64,000 nt of DNA from Roseinatronobacter sp. S2 (GTDB lineage: Bacteria; Pseudomonadota; Alphaproteobacteria; Rhodobacterales; Rhodobacteraceae), in contig NZ_CP121113.1 in NCBI RefSeq assembly GCF_029581395.1, positions 1,546,001 to 1,610,000 on the forward strand. Direction: 5' to 3'. The position numbers and the translations under genes are program-made. How positions within the stretch are numbered: the first letter of the stretch is position 1; each line of letters opens with the position of its first letter. Below, in pieces: positions 19,732 through 28,898 of this stretch. The notes under the pieces were generated by a model. That model was not told the DNA's origin, searched no databases, and saw nothing but the letters and a program-made list of their open reading frames with translations.

Positions 19732-21064
19732 AGCAATCTGTGCTCAAACGCCGCTCTAGCCTTGGGTATAGCGCGGCCAGAAACACGCCGCGCAGAATAT
19801 TCAGCACCATCAAGGCGACCCAAAGCGCGTGATTGCCCCAGACCGGCACGGCCCACCAGATTATGACCGCATAGATTGCCACAGCCAGCACCACGCTGTT
19901 GCGCATTTCGCGCGTGCCGGTCGCGCCAATGAAAATACCGTCCAGCATATAGGCGCCCACCCCCAGCACGCAAAGTGCAACAACATAGGGCAGGAATATG
20001 CGCGCGGTTGCCTGAACGCTTGCATCCTTGGCCATCAGGTCAATCGCAAACGGACCCAGCACCCCAAACCCCAGCGCCAGAACCAGCGCCGCGCCGATGG
20101 CCCATGCGCAGGCGCGCAGGGCTGCCTGTCGCATGGCCACCACAGAACGCGCCCCCACCGCATTGCCAACCAGAGCTTCTGCCGCAAAGGCAAACCCGTC
20201 CAGTGCGAATGCCGTGATCATCAAGAACTGCCACAACACCTGATTTGCGGCCAGTTCCACATCCCCGAACCCCGCCGACATGAACATGAACCCCGTTATT
20301 GCACCTTGCAATGCGATGGTGCGCACCATGATGTCGGAATTCACCGCCCACATACGTTGCAGGCGCACGCGGTCGAATACCCGTGCCCAGTCGCGCCATT
20401 GCGCGCCTGAAAACGCCGCACGACACAGGTATAGGCCCAGCACCAGCGATGTGGCTTCCGCAATCAAGGTGGCGATGGCCACACCCTGCACGCCCCAGCC
20501 AAGCCCCAGAACGAACCAAAGATCCAGCGCGATATTCAGCCCGTTCATCCATAATTGCAAAATCAACACGGACCGTGTGCGTTCGGTGCCGATCAGCCAG
20601 CCATTGACCGCATAAAGCGCGATTGTTGCAGGTGCGCCCCAGATGCGGATTGCCAGATAATCACGCGCCAGTGCCTCGACCGCTTCGCTGGCGGGGGCAA
20701 TGCGAAAGGCCGCCGCCATAATCAGCGCCTGCGCCATAACCATCACCACACCGGCGGCAAGCCCAACCATAACGCCGCGCGTCAGCACTGCGCCGCTTTC
20801 GGCCAGATCACCCGCGCCGCTGGCTTGTGCCACCAACCCGGTTGTGCCCATGCGCAGAAAGCCGAAAATCCAGTAGATTGACGCCAGAATGACAGCCCCC
20901 AGCCCCACCGCGCCAATGGGTGCAGCAGCACCCATCTGGCCCACCACGCCGGTATCGACCGCGCCCAGCAACGGCACTGAGATATTGGCCAGAACAATGG
21001 GCACCGCAATGCGCAGAACGCGCCTGTTTGTCACAGGCTGCGGCGCGGTCACAGATGGCTGCAT
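19730..21064 (-). CDS. MATE-family efflux transporter
   Basis: 444 residues with about twelve hydrophobic helices in two MatE repeats. These are secondary exporters driven by Na+ or H+; the DinF-like branch is the closest by eye (N-terminus RVLRIAVPIVLANISVPLLG, then DTGVVGQMG). I chose the ATG at 21064, one base after the stop of the upstream thioesterase gene, so the two are probably co-transcribed. A longer in-frame version would overlap that gene by about 150 bp and adds no hydrophobic segment. Substrate unknown. Confidence 0.92.
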   Translation of the reverse strand: MQPSVTAPQPVTNRRVLRIAVPIVLANISVPLLGAVDTGVVGQMGAAAPIGAVGLGAVILASIYWIFGFLRMGTTGLVAQASGAGDLAESGAVLTRGVMVGLAAGVVMVMAQALIMAAAFRIAPASEAVEALARDYLAIRIWGAPATIALYAVNGWLIGTERTRSVLILQLWMNGLNIALDLWFVLGLGWGVQGVAIATLIAEATSLVLGLYLCRAAFSGAQWRDWARVFDRVRLQRMWAVNSDIMVRTIALQGAITGFMFMSAGFGDVELAANQVLWQFLMITAFALDGFAFAAEALVGNAVGARSVVAMRQAALRACAWAIGAALVLALGFGVLGPFAIDLMAKDASVQATARIFLPYVVALCVLGVGAYMLDGIFIGATGTREMRNSVVLAVAIYAVIIWWAVPVWGNHALWVALMVLNILRGVFLAALYPRLERRLSTDC

Positions 21065-21065
21065 G

Positions 21066-21584
21066 TCAGTCCCTGCCGGCCGGGGGCAGTGGGGGTTGCG
21101 GCATGAGGAAATGCCCGGTCGCCTGTGCGAACAGACGCGCGCGGTTGTCTTGCCATGCTTCGACATGGACGCTGGCATAGCGCCGCCCCGAACGGTTGAC
21201 GCGCGCGCGCGCATAGGCGTCGCGTGGCAGGCCCGTGCGCAGGTAATCTATGGTAAAATCAATGGTCTTTGGCAGGCGCGGCATATTCTCGGCCATGCTT
21301 TCCGCGCTTAGGCGGCCGGATTCCAGTTCTTCCCACAGCATCGCCCAGCTTAACTCCACAATGGCTGCCACTTCCAGAAAGGACGCAATCACCCCGCCAT
21401 GCAACGCAGGCAGGATGGGATTGCCGATCAGGCTGTCGTTAAATGGCAGCACTGCGGTCAGTTCATCGCCGTGGCGTTCAAACTGAATGCCAAGGAATTG
21501 CGCATAGGGAATTGCCCCCACAAGCGTTTGCAGTGCGGTATCACGCCGGTATTTGACCTGTTGCACGGGTTCGGGGTGTTTCAT
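21066..21584 (-). CDS. PaaI-type hotdog thioesterase A
   Basis: 172 residues with a single hotdog domain. The segment HGGVIASFLEVAAIVEL (about 62-78) is the central helix of the 4HBT/PaaI group. TIDYLRTGL follows on the next strands. It should hydrolyse an acyl- or aryl-CoA. It overlaps the neighbouring thioesterase gene by four bases and precedes the MATE gene by one, forming a three-gene unit. Confidence 0.87.
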   Translation of the reverse strand: MKHPEPVQQVKYRRDTALQTLVGAIPYAQFLGIQFERHGDELTAVLPFNDSLIGNPILPALHGGVIASFLEVAAIVELSWAMLWEELESGRLSAESMAENMPRLPKTIDFTIDYLRTGLPRDAYARARVNRSGRRYASVHVEAWQDNRARLFAQATGHFLMPQPPLPPAGRD

Positions 21585-22006
21585 TCCGGCACCTTTTGTG
21601 CGCGATCAAATGTGAATGCGCCTGCGGCCGTGGCGACAGGGTTGAGGTCGTCCTCGTCATGGGCGGTGGCGCGCACAAAGGCCACATTGCGCGTGACATG
21701 GTAGCAGATGGCGCGCGCTGTTATGCGCTGTCCGGGTGTTGCGGCGCGCATATAGTCGATGCGCAGATCAATGGTCGCAGTCGTTGTTGCACCAGGATAG
21801 GACATGACTGCCGCCCCCCCGCAGGTGTCCATCAATGCCGAAACCGCCCCGCCATGAATGACGCCGGTGGCAGGGTCGCCCACAAAGCGGGCATCCCAGT
21901 CCATGGAAATTCGCGCCTCGCCCGCGTCGATGGCTTCCAGCCGCATTCCCAGCGCGCGCGCAAAGGGCAGGGCCGAGATGAAACTTTGCGGATCTGATGA
22001 CGACAT
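21581..22006 (-). CDS. PaaI-type hotdog thioesterase B
   Basis: 141 residues. GVIHGGAVSALMDTCGGAAV (about 48-67) is the hotdog helix with the usual HGG and Asp. DLRIDYMRAA follows. It resembles thioesterase A in fold but the sequences have diverged, so they probably act on different acyl-CoAs or as a heteromer. I use the ATG at 22006, with GAGG 5 bases upstream, because the longer frame upstream is an unlikely extension and would overlap the divergent MerR gene. Confidence 0.87.
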   Translation of the reverse strand: MSSSDPQSFISALPFARALGMRLEAIDAGEARISMDWDARFVGDPATGVIHGGAVSALMDTCGGAAVMSYPGATTTATIDLRIDYMRAATPGQRITARAICYHVTRNVAFVRATAHDEDDLNPVATAAGAFTFDRAQKVPE

Positions 22007-22135
22007 GGGAACCTCGAACGCTTGTGGGACTTCTATCTGTGACCGATCTTGCGTAAATGGCAAGGGGGGCGTGGGCAATTGCATCGGCGTCATGCAGCGC
22101 GTAGCATGGGGGTGTATTTCAGGGAGGCATGCAAA

Positions 22136-22516
22136 GTGACGGACACCAGAATAGGGTTCAAGCAAATGTGTGCAAAGTTCGATGTGACGCCGCGCACCTT
22201 GCGGTATTATGAATATATTGAACTGCTATGCCCTGAAAAAGAGGGGCGCAACCGGTTCTACACCCCGCGTGAAGTGGCCCGAATGACGCTTATCATGCGC
22301 GGACGGCGTTTCGGATTCAGCCTGGAGGAAATTCGTCAATGGCTGGAAATATATGAAAAATCCGGGACTGAAACGCAGTTGGTTGCGTGGCTGAAGATGG
22401 CTGACCGCCAGCTTGTCGCCCTGCAAGATCAGGCGGAAGATCTGCAACGCACAATCAGCGACCTGCAAAAGCTGCGCGAAGATGCGGCCAGGCTTCTGGA
22501 TCGTGGCAAGACGTGA
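22136..22516 (+). CDS. Short MerR-family regulator 1
   Basis: 126 residues starting at GTG, with AGGGAGG 8 bases upstream. The N-terminal MerR winged helix (about 7-75; FDVTPRTLRYYEYIELL, then RRFGFSLEEIRQWLEIYE) is followed by a dimerisation coiled coil to the end. There is no cysteine-rich metal site and no separate effector domain, so it belongs to the small LiuR/PsrA-like branch linked to acyl-CoA metabolism, not to the metal sensors. The next gene is a clear paralogue, and an acyl-CoA dehydrogenase follows. Confidence 0.88.
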   Translation: MTDTRIGFKQMCAKFDVTPRTLRYYEYIELLCPEKEGRNRFYTPREVARMTLIMRGRRFGFSLEEIRQWLEIYEKSGTETQLVAWLKMADRQLVALQDQAEDLQRTISDLQKLREDAARLLDRGKT

Positions 22517-22547
22517 CGTAACCTGATTTTCTGACGTTGCGTTTAAC

Positions 22548-22563
22548 TTTACCTTCACGTCAA
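22548..22563. promoter_or_regulatory. Candidate MerR operator between the merR pair
   Basis: TTTACCTTCACGTCAA is an imperfect dyad (10 of 16 symmetrical positions) 68 bp before the second MerR ATG. It resembles the TTGACGT-type sites of LiuR-like regulators. Low confidence. Confidence 0.3.
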
Positions 22564-22630
22564 CTTGCATATGTTCATCCACAAGACAGCGCGCCTTAGG
22601 GAGTCGCGCAATGTCCGAAAGGAGGATGGC

Positions 22631-23029
22631 ATGTCGCAAGATGTCAAAACAATCAGGCAGATGTGTGATGCGTTCGGCGTAACACCACGCACACTTCGAT
22701 TCTATGAATCGAAGGAGTTGTTGTATCCTCGGCGTGATGGCCAGCACCGGCTGTTTACCCGCCGCGATCAGGCGCGTCTGAAGCTGATCCTTCGCGGCAA
22801 GCGTTTTGGGTTCAGTCTGGAAGATATCCGCCAGCTTCTGAACATGTATGAACGCGATGACAGCGAACTGAAGCAGTTGCGCAAAACCTATGAAATCGCG
22901 CTGGAGCGTTTGACCGATATGGAGCGGCAGCGCGACGAACTGACCGAAGCCATCATTGACCTTAAAAAAGAGCTGTCATGGGGCGAAAGTGTTCTGCGCC
23001 AGACCGACAAACCCGAAGCCGCCGAGTGA
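22631..23029 (+). CDS. Short MerR-family regulator 2
   Basis: 132 residues, ATG with GGAGG 5 bases upstream. The winged helix ([35 protein letters not shown]) is strikingly like that of the preceding gene, while the coiled coil (about 80-120) and the acidic tail differ. The pair looks like a tandem duplication with divergence in the effector half. It lies 58 bp before the acyl-CoA dehydrogenase and is the likeliest local regulator of it. Confidence 0.9.
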   Translation: MSQDVKTIRQMCDAFGVTPRTLRFYESKELLYPRRDGQHRLFTRRDQARLKLILRGKRFGFSLEDIRQLLNMYERDDSELKQLRKTYEIALERLTDMERQRDELTEAIIDLKKELSWGESVLRQTDKPEAAE

Positions 23030-23087
23030 TTTGCAGCGCAGTTGCGCCCCACGCCCGCAGCCCCGAAGACACTATGGAGAGAACCGA

Positions 23088-24863
23088 ATGCCCAGCTATG
23101 CCGCGCCTACCAAGGATCTGAACTTCGTTCTGCACGATTTCCTGAAGATCAGTTCGTCCGAAATTCCCGGATATAACGATCTGGATCAGGAATTTACGTC
23201 TGCAATTCTGGACGAAGCCGCCAAGCTGGCAGAAGGTGCAATGGCACCGCTGAATGCAATCGGTGACCAGCAGGGGTGCCGGCTGGAAAACGGCGTGGTG
23301 CGCACGCCCGAAGGGTTCAAGGCCGCGTTCGAGCAGGTCAAGGCCGGCGGCTGGAACGGACTGGACCTGCCCGAAGAATACGGCGGCCAGAACCTGCCCT
23401 ATGTGCTGCAAACTGCGGTGGGCGAATTGTTTTCGGGCGCGAACATGGCGTTCAACATGTATCAGGGTCTGACGCATGGTGCCATTTCCGCGATTATCGC
23501 GCATGGGTCGGATGCACAAAAGGCGCTGTTCCTGCCAAAGATGATCAGCCTTGACTGGACCGGCACCATGAACCTGACAGAACCGCATTGCGGCACTGAT
23601 CTGGGCTTGATCCGCACCAAAGCCGACCCGCAGGATGACGGCAGCTACAAGATTACCGGCCAGAAGATATTCATCTCGGCCGGTGATCATGACATGGCGG
23701 AAAATATTATCCATCTGGTGCTTGCCAAGGCGCCGGGCGGGGGGAACGGAACCAAAGGAATTTCCCTGTTCATTGTGCCCAAGGTCATGATCAAGGATGA
23801 TGGCAGCCTTGGTGCGCCGAACGCTGTTTCCGTGGGCAAGATCGAAGAGAAGATGGGCATTCACGGCAATGCAACCTGCGTCATGAATTATGACGGCGCG
23901 ACTGGCTATCTGGTGGGCGATCTGCACAAGGGGATGCGCGCCATGTTCACCATGATGAACGAAGCGCGCCTGGGTGTGGGCCTGCAAGGTTACGCGCAGG
24001 CCGAAATCGCCTATCAGAATGCACTGGCCTATGCGATTGACCGGCTGCAAGGGCGCGACGTGACAGGCACCAAAAACCCTGATGGCCCTGCCGATCCCCT
24101 GATCGTGCACCCCGATGTGCGCCGCATGCTGATGGATCAGAAAAGTTTCGTTGAGGGGGCACGCGCATTTACCATCTGGGGGGCAAGCCAGATTGACCGC
24201 GCCCACCGCATGAATGACGCGCAGGCCGATGGTCTGATCTCGTTGCTGACGCCTGTGATCAAGGGCTTTCTGACCGACAAGGGCTTTGACATGTGCATTC
24301 AGGCCCAGCAGGTCTATGGCGGGCATGGCTATATCGAGGAATGGGGCGTGTCGCAATACGCCCGTGATGCGCGGATCGCGATGATCTATGAAGGTGCGAA
24401 CGGCATTCAGGCGCTGGACCTTGTGGGCCGCAAACTGGCACAGGATGGCGGCAAACATGTGATGGCGTTCTTTGCGCTGGTCAAGGATTTCATCAAGGAA
24501 TGCGACGGGGATGCCCGGCTTGAGGAATTTGTGACCCCACTGAAATCAGCCTCCAAGGATTTGCAGGCGGCGGCGCTGTATTTCATGGAAAACGGCATGA
24601 AAAACCCCAATGATGCCTTGGCAGGGTCCAATGATTTCATGCATATGTTCGGGCATGTCTGCCTTGGTCTGGCTTGGGCGCAAATGGCAAAAGCCGCGCT
24701 TTCCGCACTGGACAGCGGCGCAACGGATCAGGCATTTCTGAACGCGAAACTGACAACGGGGCGCTATTACATGACGCGCCATCTGCCTGCGACAGCATTG
24801 CATCTGGCGCGCATTCGCAGCGGGTCCGATGCCATGATGGCACTTAGCCCCGAGCAGTTCTAG
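23088..24863 (+). CDS. Acyl-CoA dehydrogenase (large, FadE-like)
   Basis: First, FAD-dependent step of beta-oxidation, passing electrons to ETF. 591 residues, longer than the 380-residue core because of an N-terminal extension and a C-terminal extra domain (about 465-591) found in this subgroup. Core motifs: [13 protein letters not shown] (FAD/substrate region), [26 protein letters not shown] and [18 protein letters not shown] with the catalytic glutamate (YEG). The start at 23088 has GGAGA 7 bases upstream. The chain-length specificity cannot be read from sequence. Confidence 0.93.
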   Translation: MPSYAAPTKDLNFVLHDFLKISSSEIPGYNDLDQEFTSAILDEAAKLAEGAMAPLNAIGDQQGCRLENGVVRTPEGFKAAFEQVKAGGWNGLDLPEEYGGQNLPYVLQTAVGELFSGANMAFNMYQGLTHGAISAIIAHGSDAQKALFLPKMISLDWTGTMNLTEPHCGTDLGLIRTKADPQDDGSYKITGQKIFISAGDHDMAENIIHLVLAKAPGGGNGTKGISLFIVPKVMIKDDGSLGAPNAVSVGKIEEKMGIHGNATCVMNYDGATGYLVGDLHKGMRAMFTMMNEARLGVGLQGYAQAEIAYQNALAYAIDRLQGRDVTGTKNPDGPADPLIVHPDVRRMLMDQKSFVEGARAFTIWGASQIDRAHRMNDAQADGLISLLTPVIKGFLTDKGFDMCIQAQQVYGGHGYIEEWGVSQYARDARIAMIYEGANGIQALDLVGRKLAQDGGKHVMAFFALVKDFIKECDGDARLEEFVTPLKSASKDLQAAALYFMENGMKNPNDALAGSNDFMHMFGHVCLGLAWAQMAKAALSALDSGATDQAFLNAKLTTGRYYMTRHLPATALHLARIRSGSDAMMALSPEQF

Positions 24864-24874
24864 GCCCGACACAA

Positions 24875-24901
24875 AGGGCGCCGCGTGCCATATGGCGCCC
24901 T
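24875..24901 (+). other. Hairpin after the acyl-CoA dehydrogenase
   Basis: AGGGCGCC (24875-24882) pairs perfectly with GGCGCCCT (24894-24901). There is no T-run, and it stands between the dehydrogenase stop and the next start. It may stabilise the upstream message or reduce read-through. Confidence 0.45.
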
Positions 24902-24923
24902 GATTTCCGATGCTGGAGGTATC

Positions 24924-25136
24924 ATGCCCAAACGTTTTCGTCTGACCCGCCGGTTCAACATGGCCATGACCGAAGATGGCTACCGCCGTTTGCGCCGCTT
25001 CGCACAAGAAGCCGGTCTGGAAGAGGGCGAGGCGCTGTCGTTCCTGTTCGAGAATTTCGAGTCGGTGACCCATGCGGAAAATCTGGGTCACCGTTTGCGG
25101 ATGTTCAATTCGGAACTTGAGGCGCGCAAGCGATGA
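24924..25136 (+). CDS. Small basic protein in fatty-acid cluster, unknown
   Basis: 70 residues, ATG with GGAGG 4 bases upstream, so it is very likely translated. The N-terminus is basic (MPKRFRLTRRFNMAMTEDGY), and the rest is predicted to be two helices (YRRLRRFAQEAGLEEGEALS and the HAENLGHRLRMFNSEL end). The basic strand followed by two helices is reminiscent of a ribbon-helix-helix DNA-binding protein, but I cannot confirm that. Lying between the dehydrogenase and fadA, it could be a small regulator or accessory factor of beta-oxidation. Confidence 0.7.
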   Translation: MPKRFRLTRRFNMAMTEDGYRRLRRFAQEAGLEEGEALSFLFENFESVTHAENLGHRLRMFNSELEARKR

Positions 25137-25155
25137 CTTCTGGCGCCTTCGGCGA

Positions 25156-25177
25156 GAGTATTTTGAGGCAAGATGAA
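25156..25177 (-). repeat. Short intergenic repeat, copy 3
   Basis: Read on the minus strand: TTCATCTTGC, then CTCA (one base longer than in other copies), then AAATACTC. Flanking GCGCCTTC (25143-25150) and GAAGGCGC (25175-25182) pair perfectly, so this copy sits in a hairpin. Confidence 0.8.
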
Positions 25178-25326
25178 GGCGCAGTTTGTTTGATACGCCC
25201 CGTCCCTCCGCTTGTGGCATCATCAGAACGGGGCGGCTTCACCTTGCGCGGTCATCGGCTCTCCAGCCTGTACCGCATCTATGATGATGGCCTATCAAGG
25301 TTAACATAAGGTGAGAGGTGCAGGTA

Positions 25327-25347
25327 TTCATCTTGCAAAAAATACTC
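25327..25347 (+). repeat. Short intergenic repeat, copy 4
   Basis: TTCATCTTGC, then AAA, then AAATACTC. The only copy not next to a gene end; it lies 125 bp before the fadA start, inverted relative to copy 3. Confidence 0.82.
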
Positions 25348-25471
25348 AGAAAACAAGGCAGCCCAGGTGTCTTGCGGGTCGGATCAAGCATGACCTGCCA
25401 CCGATCTGGGGCTTTTATTCCGGGTTGAATGCACAGAAACACAATGACGACAACAGACTACGGAGGACCAC

Positions 25472-26683
25472 ATGAGCGACGCTTTTATCTATGACACCAT
25501 CCGCACGCCAAGGGGCAAGGGGCGCGCCGATGGCAGCCTGCATGAAGTGACAGCCGTGCGTCTTTCTGCCTTGGTTCTGAACCATCTGAAATCCCGCAAT
25601 GATCTGGACACCCGCGCGATCGAGGATCTGATCTGGGGGAATGTCACCCAGGTGGGCGAACAGGGTGGGTGCCTTGCGCGCACCGCGGTTCTTGCATCGG
25701 ATTTCGACGAACAGGTGCCGGGGCTGGCAATAAACCGCTTTTGTGCATCCGGCATGGAAGCGGTGAATATTGCCGCAAATCAGGTGCGCGGTGGCGCGGG
25801 CATGGCCTATGTCGCAGGCGGGGTCGAGATGATGAGCCGCGTTGCCATGGGGTCGGACGGGGCGGCGGTGGCCGTAGACCCGTCTGTCGCGATGGAGCGG
25901 CATTTTGTTCCACAAGGCATTGCGGCTGATATCATCGCCACGCAATACGGCTTCACCCGCCGGATGGCCGATGAACTGGCCGTTGAAAGCCAGAAACGCG
26001 CAGCCACAGCATGGCAGGACGGGCGTTTTTCCCGTTCGGTCGTGCCGGTCACGGATATCAACGGCCTGACCATACTGGAGCGCGATGAATATATGCGCCC
26101 CGCAACGGACATGGACAGCCTGTCCGCGCTGAAACCCGCATTCAAGGATATGGGCGAGGTGATGCCGGGCTTCGACAAGATTGCCTTGATGAAATACCCG
26201 CATCTGGAACGGATTGAGCATATCCACCATGCAGGCAATTCATCCGGCATTGTTGACGGGGCGGCGGGCGTCTTGATCGGCAACAAGGAGTTCGGCGAAA
26301 AATACGGGCTGAAGCCACGCGCACGCATTCGCGCCACGGCCAAGATCGGCACGGACCCGACTATCATGCTGACGGGCCCTGTGCCTGTGACCGAGAAAAT
26401 CCTGCGCGATTCTGGCATGCAGATTTCTGACATCGACCTGTTCGAGGTGAACGAGGCGTTTGCCGCAGTTGTGCTGCGCTTCATGCAGGCATTTGACGTG
26501 GGCAGCGACCGCGTCAACGTCAACGGGGGGGCGATTGCGATGGGCCACCCATTGGGCGCAACAGGGGCCATGATCATCGGCACGCTGCTGGATGAACTGG
26601 AACGCACGGGCAAAGGCACCGGCCTTGCAACGCTGTGCGTTGCATCCGGCATGGGTGCTGCCACGATCATCGAGCGCGTGTAA
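25472..26683 (+). CDS. fadA: Acetyl-CoA C-acyltransferase (thiolase)
   Basis: Last step of beta-oxidation: thiolytic cleavage of 3-ketoacyl-CoA. 403 residues. The acylated cysteine is in NRFCASGMEAV (about residue 90), the histidine in GGAIAMGHPLGATGA, and the second catalytic cysteine in CVASGMGAA near the C-terminus. Fourteen bases separate it from fadB, giving a fadAB operon. The order (A before B) and the 403-residue form are as I would expect in this group. Confidence 0.95.
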   Translation: MSDAFIYDTIRTPRGKGRADGSLHEVTAVRLSALVLNHLKSRNDLDTRAIEDLIWGNVTQVGEQGGCLARTAVLASDFDEQVPGLAINRFCASGMEAVNIAANQVRGGAGMAYVAGGVEMMSRVAMGSDGAAVAVDPSVAMERHFVPQGIAADIIATQYGFTRRMADELAVESQKRAATAWQDGRFSRSVVPVTDINGLTILERDEYMRPATDMDSLSALKPAFKDMGEVMPGFDKIALMKYPHLERIEHIHHAGNSSGIVDGAAGVLIGNKEFGEKYGLKPRARIRATAKIGTDPTIMLTGPVPVTEKILRDSGMQISDIDLFEVNEAFAAVVLRFMQAFDVGSDRVNVNGGAIAMGHPLGATGAMIIGTLLDELERTGKGTGLATLCVASGMGAATIIERV

Positions 26684-26697
26684 GGGGGGCAAAGAAC

Positions 26698-28893
26698 ATG
26701 ACTGATTTTAACTATTCCGTAGATGCTGATGGCGTTGCGATCATCACATGGGACATTCAGGGCAAGTCCATGAATGTGCTGTCGCTTGATGGGCTGGCCG
26801 AACTTGAAGCGCATATCGACACTGCGGTTGCGGATGAGGCCGTGAAGGGCGTCATCATCACCTCTGCCAAGGCGGATTTTGCAGGTGGCATGGATTTGAA
26901 TGTCATTGCCAAAATGAAGGACATGGCGGGTGACCAGCCCGAAAAGGGCCTGTTTGACGGGATCATGTCGCTGCATCGCTGCCTGCGCAAGATTGAACGC
27001 GCGGGCATGGACCCCAAGACCCTGAAGGGGGGCAAGCCGGTTGTGGCGGCCCTGCCGGGCACCGCGCTGGGCATTGGTCTGGAAATCCCGCTGGCGTGTC
27101 ACCGCATCATCGCAGCCGATAATCCCAAGGCCAAGATCGGCCTGCCGGAAATCATGGTCGGCATCTTCCCCGGCGCGGGCGGCACCACGCGGCTGGCGCG
27201 CAAGCTGGGCGCGATGGGGGCGGCACCCTTCTTGCTGGAAGGCAAATTGTCGGACCCGAAGAAAGCCAAATCGGCGGGCTTGATTGATGAAGTCGTCCCC
27301 GCACAAGACCTGATGGCGCGCGCGAAAGAATGGGTGCTGGGCGCAAAAGACGCCGATCTGGTCAAGCCATGGGACGCCAAGGGCTATAAGATGCCCGGCG
27401 GTGCGCCTTATCATCCGGCGGGGTTCATGACCTTTGTGGGCGCATCTGCCATGATCAATGGCAAGACCCAAGGGGTCTATCCGGCGGCCAAGGCGCTTTT
27501 GTCGGCAGTGTATGAAGGGGCGATGGTGCCTTTTGACGCCGCCTTGCGGATCGAGGCGCGCTGGTTCGTGCATGTGCTGATGAACCCCAGTTCCGGCGCG
27601 ATGATCCGGTCGTTGTTCATCAACAAGGAAGCACTGGAAAAAGGCGCGAACCGCCCCAAGGTCGAGGATGAGAAAGTCCGCAAACTGGGGGTTCTGGGCG
27701 CAGGCATGATGGGGGCGGGCATTGCCTATGTTGCGGCCAATGCCGGTATTGATGTGGTGTTGATCGATGCGCAGCAGGCGGCAGCGGACAAGGGCAAGGC
27801 CCATGCCGAGGGTATTCTTGACAAGGGCATGAAGCGTGGCAAGGTGAGTGAGGACAAGAAGGCCGACGTGCTGGGGCGCATTGTCGCCACCACCGATTAT
27901 GACGCGCTGAGCGGCTGCGATCTGGTGATCGAGGCGGTGTTCGAGGACCCGAAGGTCAAGGCCGAAGTGACGGCCAAGGCCGAAGCCGTGCTGCCGCAAG
28001 ACGCGATTTTTGCCACCAACACATCGACCCTGCCGATCACCGATCTGGCCAAGGCCAGTGCGCGGCCGGACCAGTTTATCGGCATCCATTTCTTCAGTCC
28101 GGTGGACAAGATGCTGCTGGTGGAAATCATCAAGGGCCGTGAAACCGGCGACCGCGCCGTGGCCAAGGCGCTGGATTTTGTCCGCCAGATCCGCAAAACC
28201 CCGATTGTTGTGAATGATGCGCGGTTTTTCTATGCCAACCGCTGCATCATTCCCTACCTGAATGAGGGCATGCGCATGGTGCGCGAAGGGGTGGCGCCCG
28301 CGCTGGTGGAAAATGCGGCCAAGCTGATGGGCATGCCGTTGGGACCGCTGCAACTGGTCGATGAAACATCGCTTGATCTGGGGGCCAAGATTGCCAAGGC
28401 GACGCGTGCGGCCATGGGCGAAGCCTATGCCGATAGTGACGTGGACGAGGTTGTGTTCTGGATGGTCGAACAGGGCCGTTTGGGCCGCAAATCCGCAGCC
28501 GGTTTCTATGCCTATGACGACAAGGGCAAGCGGCAGGGGTTGTGGCAGGGGATCGCTGACCAGTTTCCGCAATCGGACGATCAACCTGATGTCATTCAGG
28601 TGCAGCACCGCCTGATGTTCGCCCAGGCGCTGGAAGCGGTGCGCGCCCTTGAAGACGGCGTGCTGGAAGATATCCGCGAAGGGGATGTCGGCGCAATTCT
28701 GGGCTGGGGCTTTGCGCCATGGTCGGGCGGGCCGTTTTCATGGCTGGATATGCTGGGCGCGGAATTCGCGGTGTCCGTGTGCGACGATCTTGAAGCGCGC
28801 TTTGGCGCGCGCTTCAAGGCCCCCGATCTGCTGCGCCAGATGGCACAATCGGGTCGCAGTTTTTATGCAGGCCGCGCTTCAGCCGCTGCATGA
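26698..28893 (+). CDS. fadB: Multifunctional enoyl-CoA hydratase / 3-hydroxyacyl-CoA dehydrogenase
   Basis: 731 residues. The N-terminal crotonase domain (about 5-200) has ADFAGGMDLNVI and GIFPGAGGTTRLARKLG. The NAD-binding hydroxyacyl-CoA dehydrogenase domain begins at about 322 (LGVLGAGMMGAGIAYVAA), and two C-terminal HCDH domains (about 505-725) close the protein, with FFYANRCIIPYLNEG at the junction. It performs hydration and the NAD+-dependent oxidation of beta-oxidation. It ends five bases from the convergent Hint gene. The assignment to FadB over FadJ rests on fold and neighbour only. Confidence 0.94.
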   Translation: MTDFNYSVDADGVAIITWDIQGKSMNVLSLDGLAELEAHIDTAVADEAVKGVIITSAKADFAGGMDLNVIAKMKDMAGDQPEKGLFDGIMSLHRCLRKIERAGMDPKTLKGGKPVVAALPGTALGIGLEIPLACHRIIAADNPKAKIGLPEIMVGIFPGAGGTTRLARKLGAMGAAPFLLEGKLSDPKKAKSAGLIDEVVPAQDLMARAKEWVLGAKDADLVKPWDAKGYKMPGGAPYHPAGFMTFVGASAMINGKTQGVYPAAKALLSAVYEGAMVPFDAALRIEARWFVHVLMNPSSGAMIRSLFINKEALEKGANRPKVEDEKVRKLGVLGAGMMGAGIAYVAANAGIDVVLIDAQQAAADKGKAHAEGILDKGMKRGKVSEDKKADVLGRIVATTDYDALSGCDLVIEAVFEDPKVKAEVTAKAEAVLPQDAIFATNTSTLPITDLAKASARPDQFIGIHFFSPVDKMLLVEIIKGRETGDRAVAKALDFVRQIRKTPIVVNDARFFYANRCIIPYLNEGMRMVREGVAPALVENAAKLMGMPLGPLQLVDETSLDLGAKIAKATRAAMGEAYADSDVDEVVFWMVEQGRLGRKSAAGFYAYDDKGKRQGLWQGIADQFPQSDDQPDVIQVQHRLMFAQALEAVRALEDGVLEDIREGDVGAILGWGFAPWSGGPFSWLDMLGAEFAVSVCDDLEARFGARFKAPDLLRQMAQSGRSFYAGRASAAA

Positions 28894-28898
28894 TTGTG

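Larger units (their letters stand above)
25137..25471. other. Gene-free stretch before fadA
   Basis: 335 bp without a convincing gene. It holds two copies of the short intergenic repeat in opposite orientations, an inverted repeat of GCCCCGT and ACGGGGC between them, and presumably the fadA promoter and its GGAGG site (5 bases before ATG). Confidence 0.6.

Noticed and set aside
22962..24458. A 498-codon open frame antisense to the acyl-CoA dehydrogenase
   Set aside because: Same reasons: no domain, unlikely composition, and no ribosome site.
25239..25442. Small gene (67 codons) on the minus strand in the fad intergenic space
   Set aside because: It overlaps a copy of the short repeat, has no good ribosome site and a Cys/His-rich unlikely sequence.
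25807..28608. A 933-codon open frame antisense to fadA-fadB
   Set aside because: Its product is His/Arg/Gly-rich with no recognisable domain. The plus strand encodes clear FadA and FadB motifs. Long antisense frames are expected in GC-rich DNA with few stop codons.
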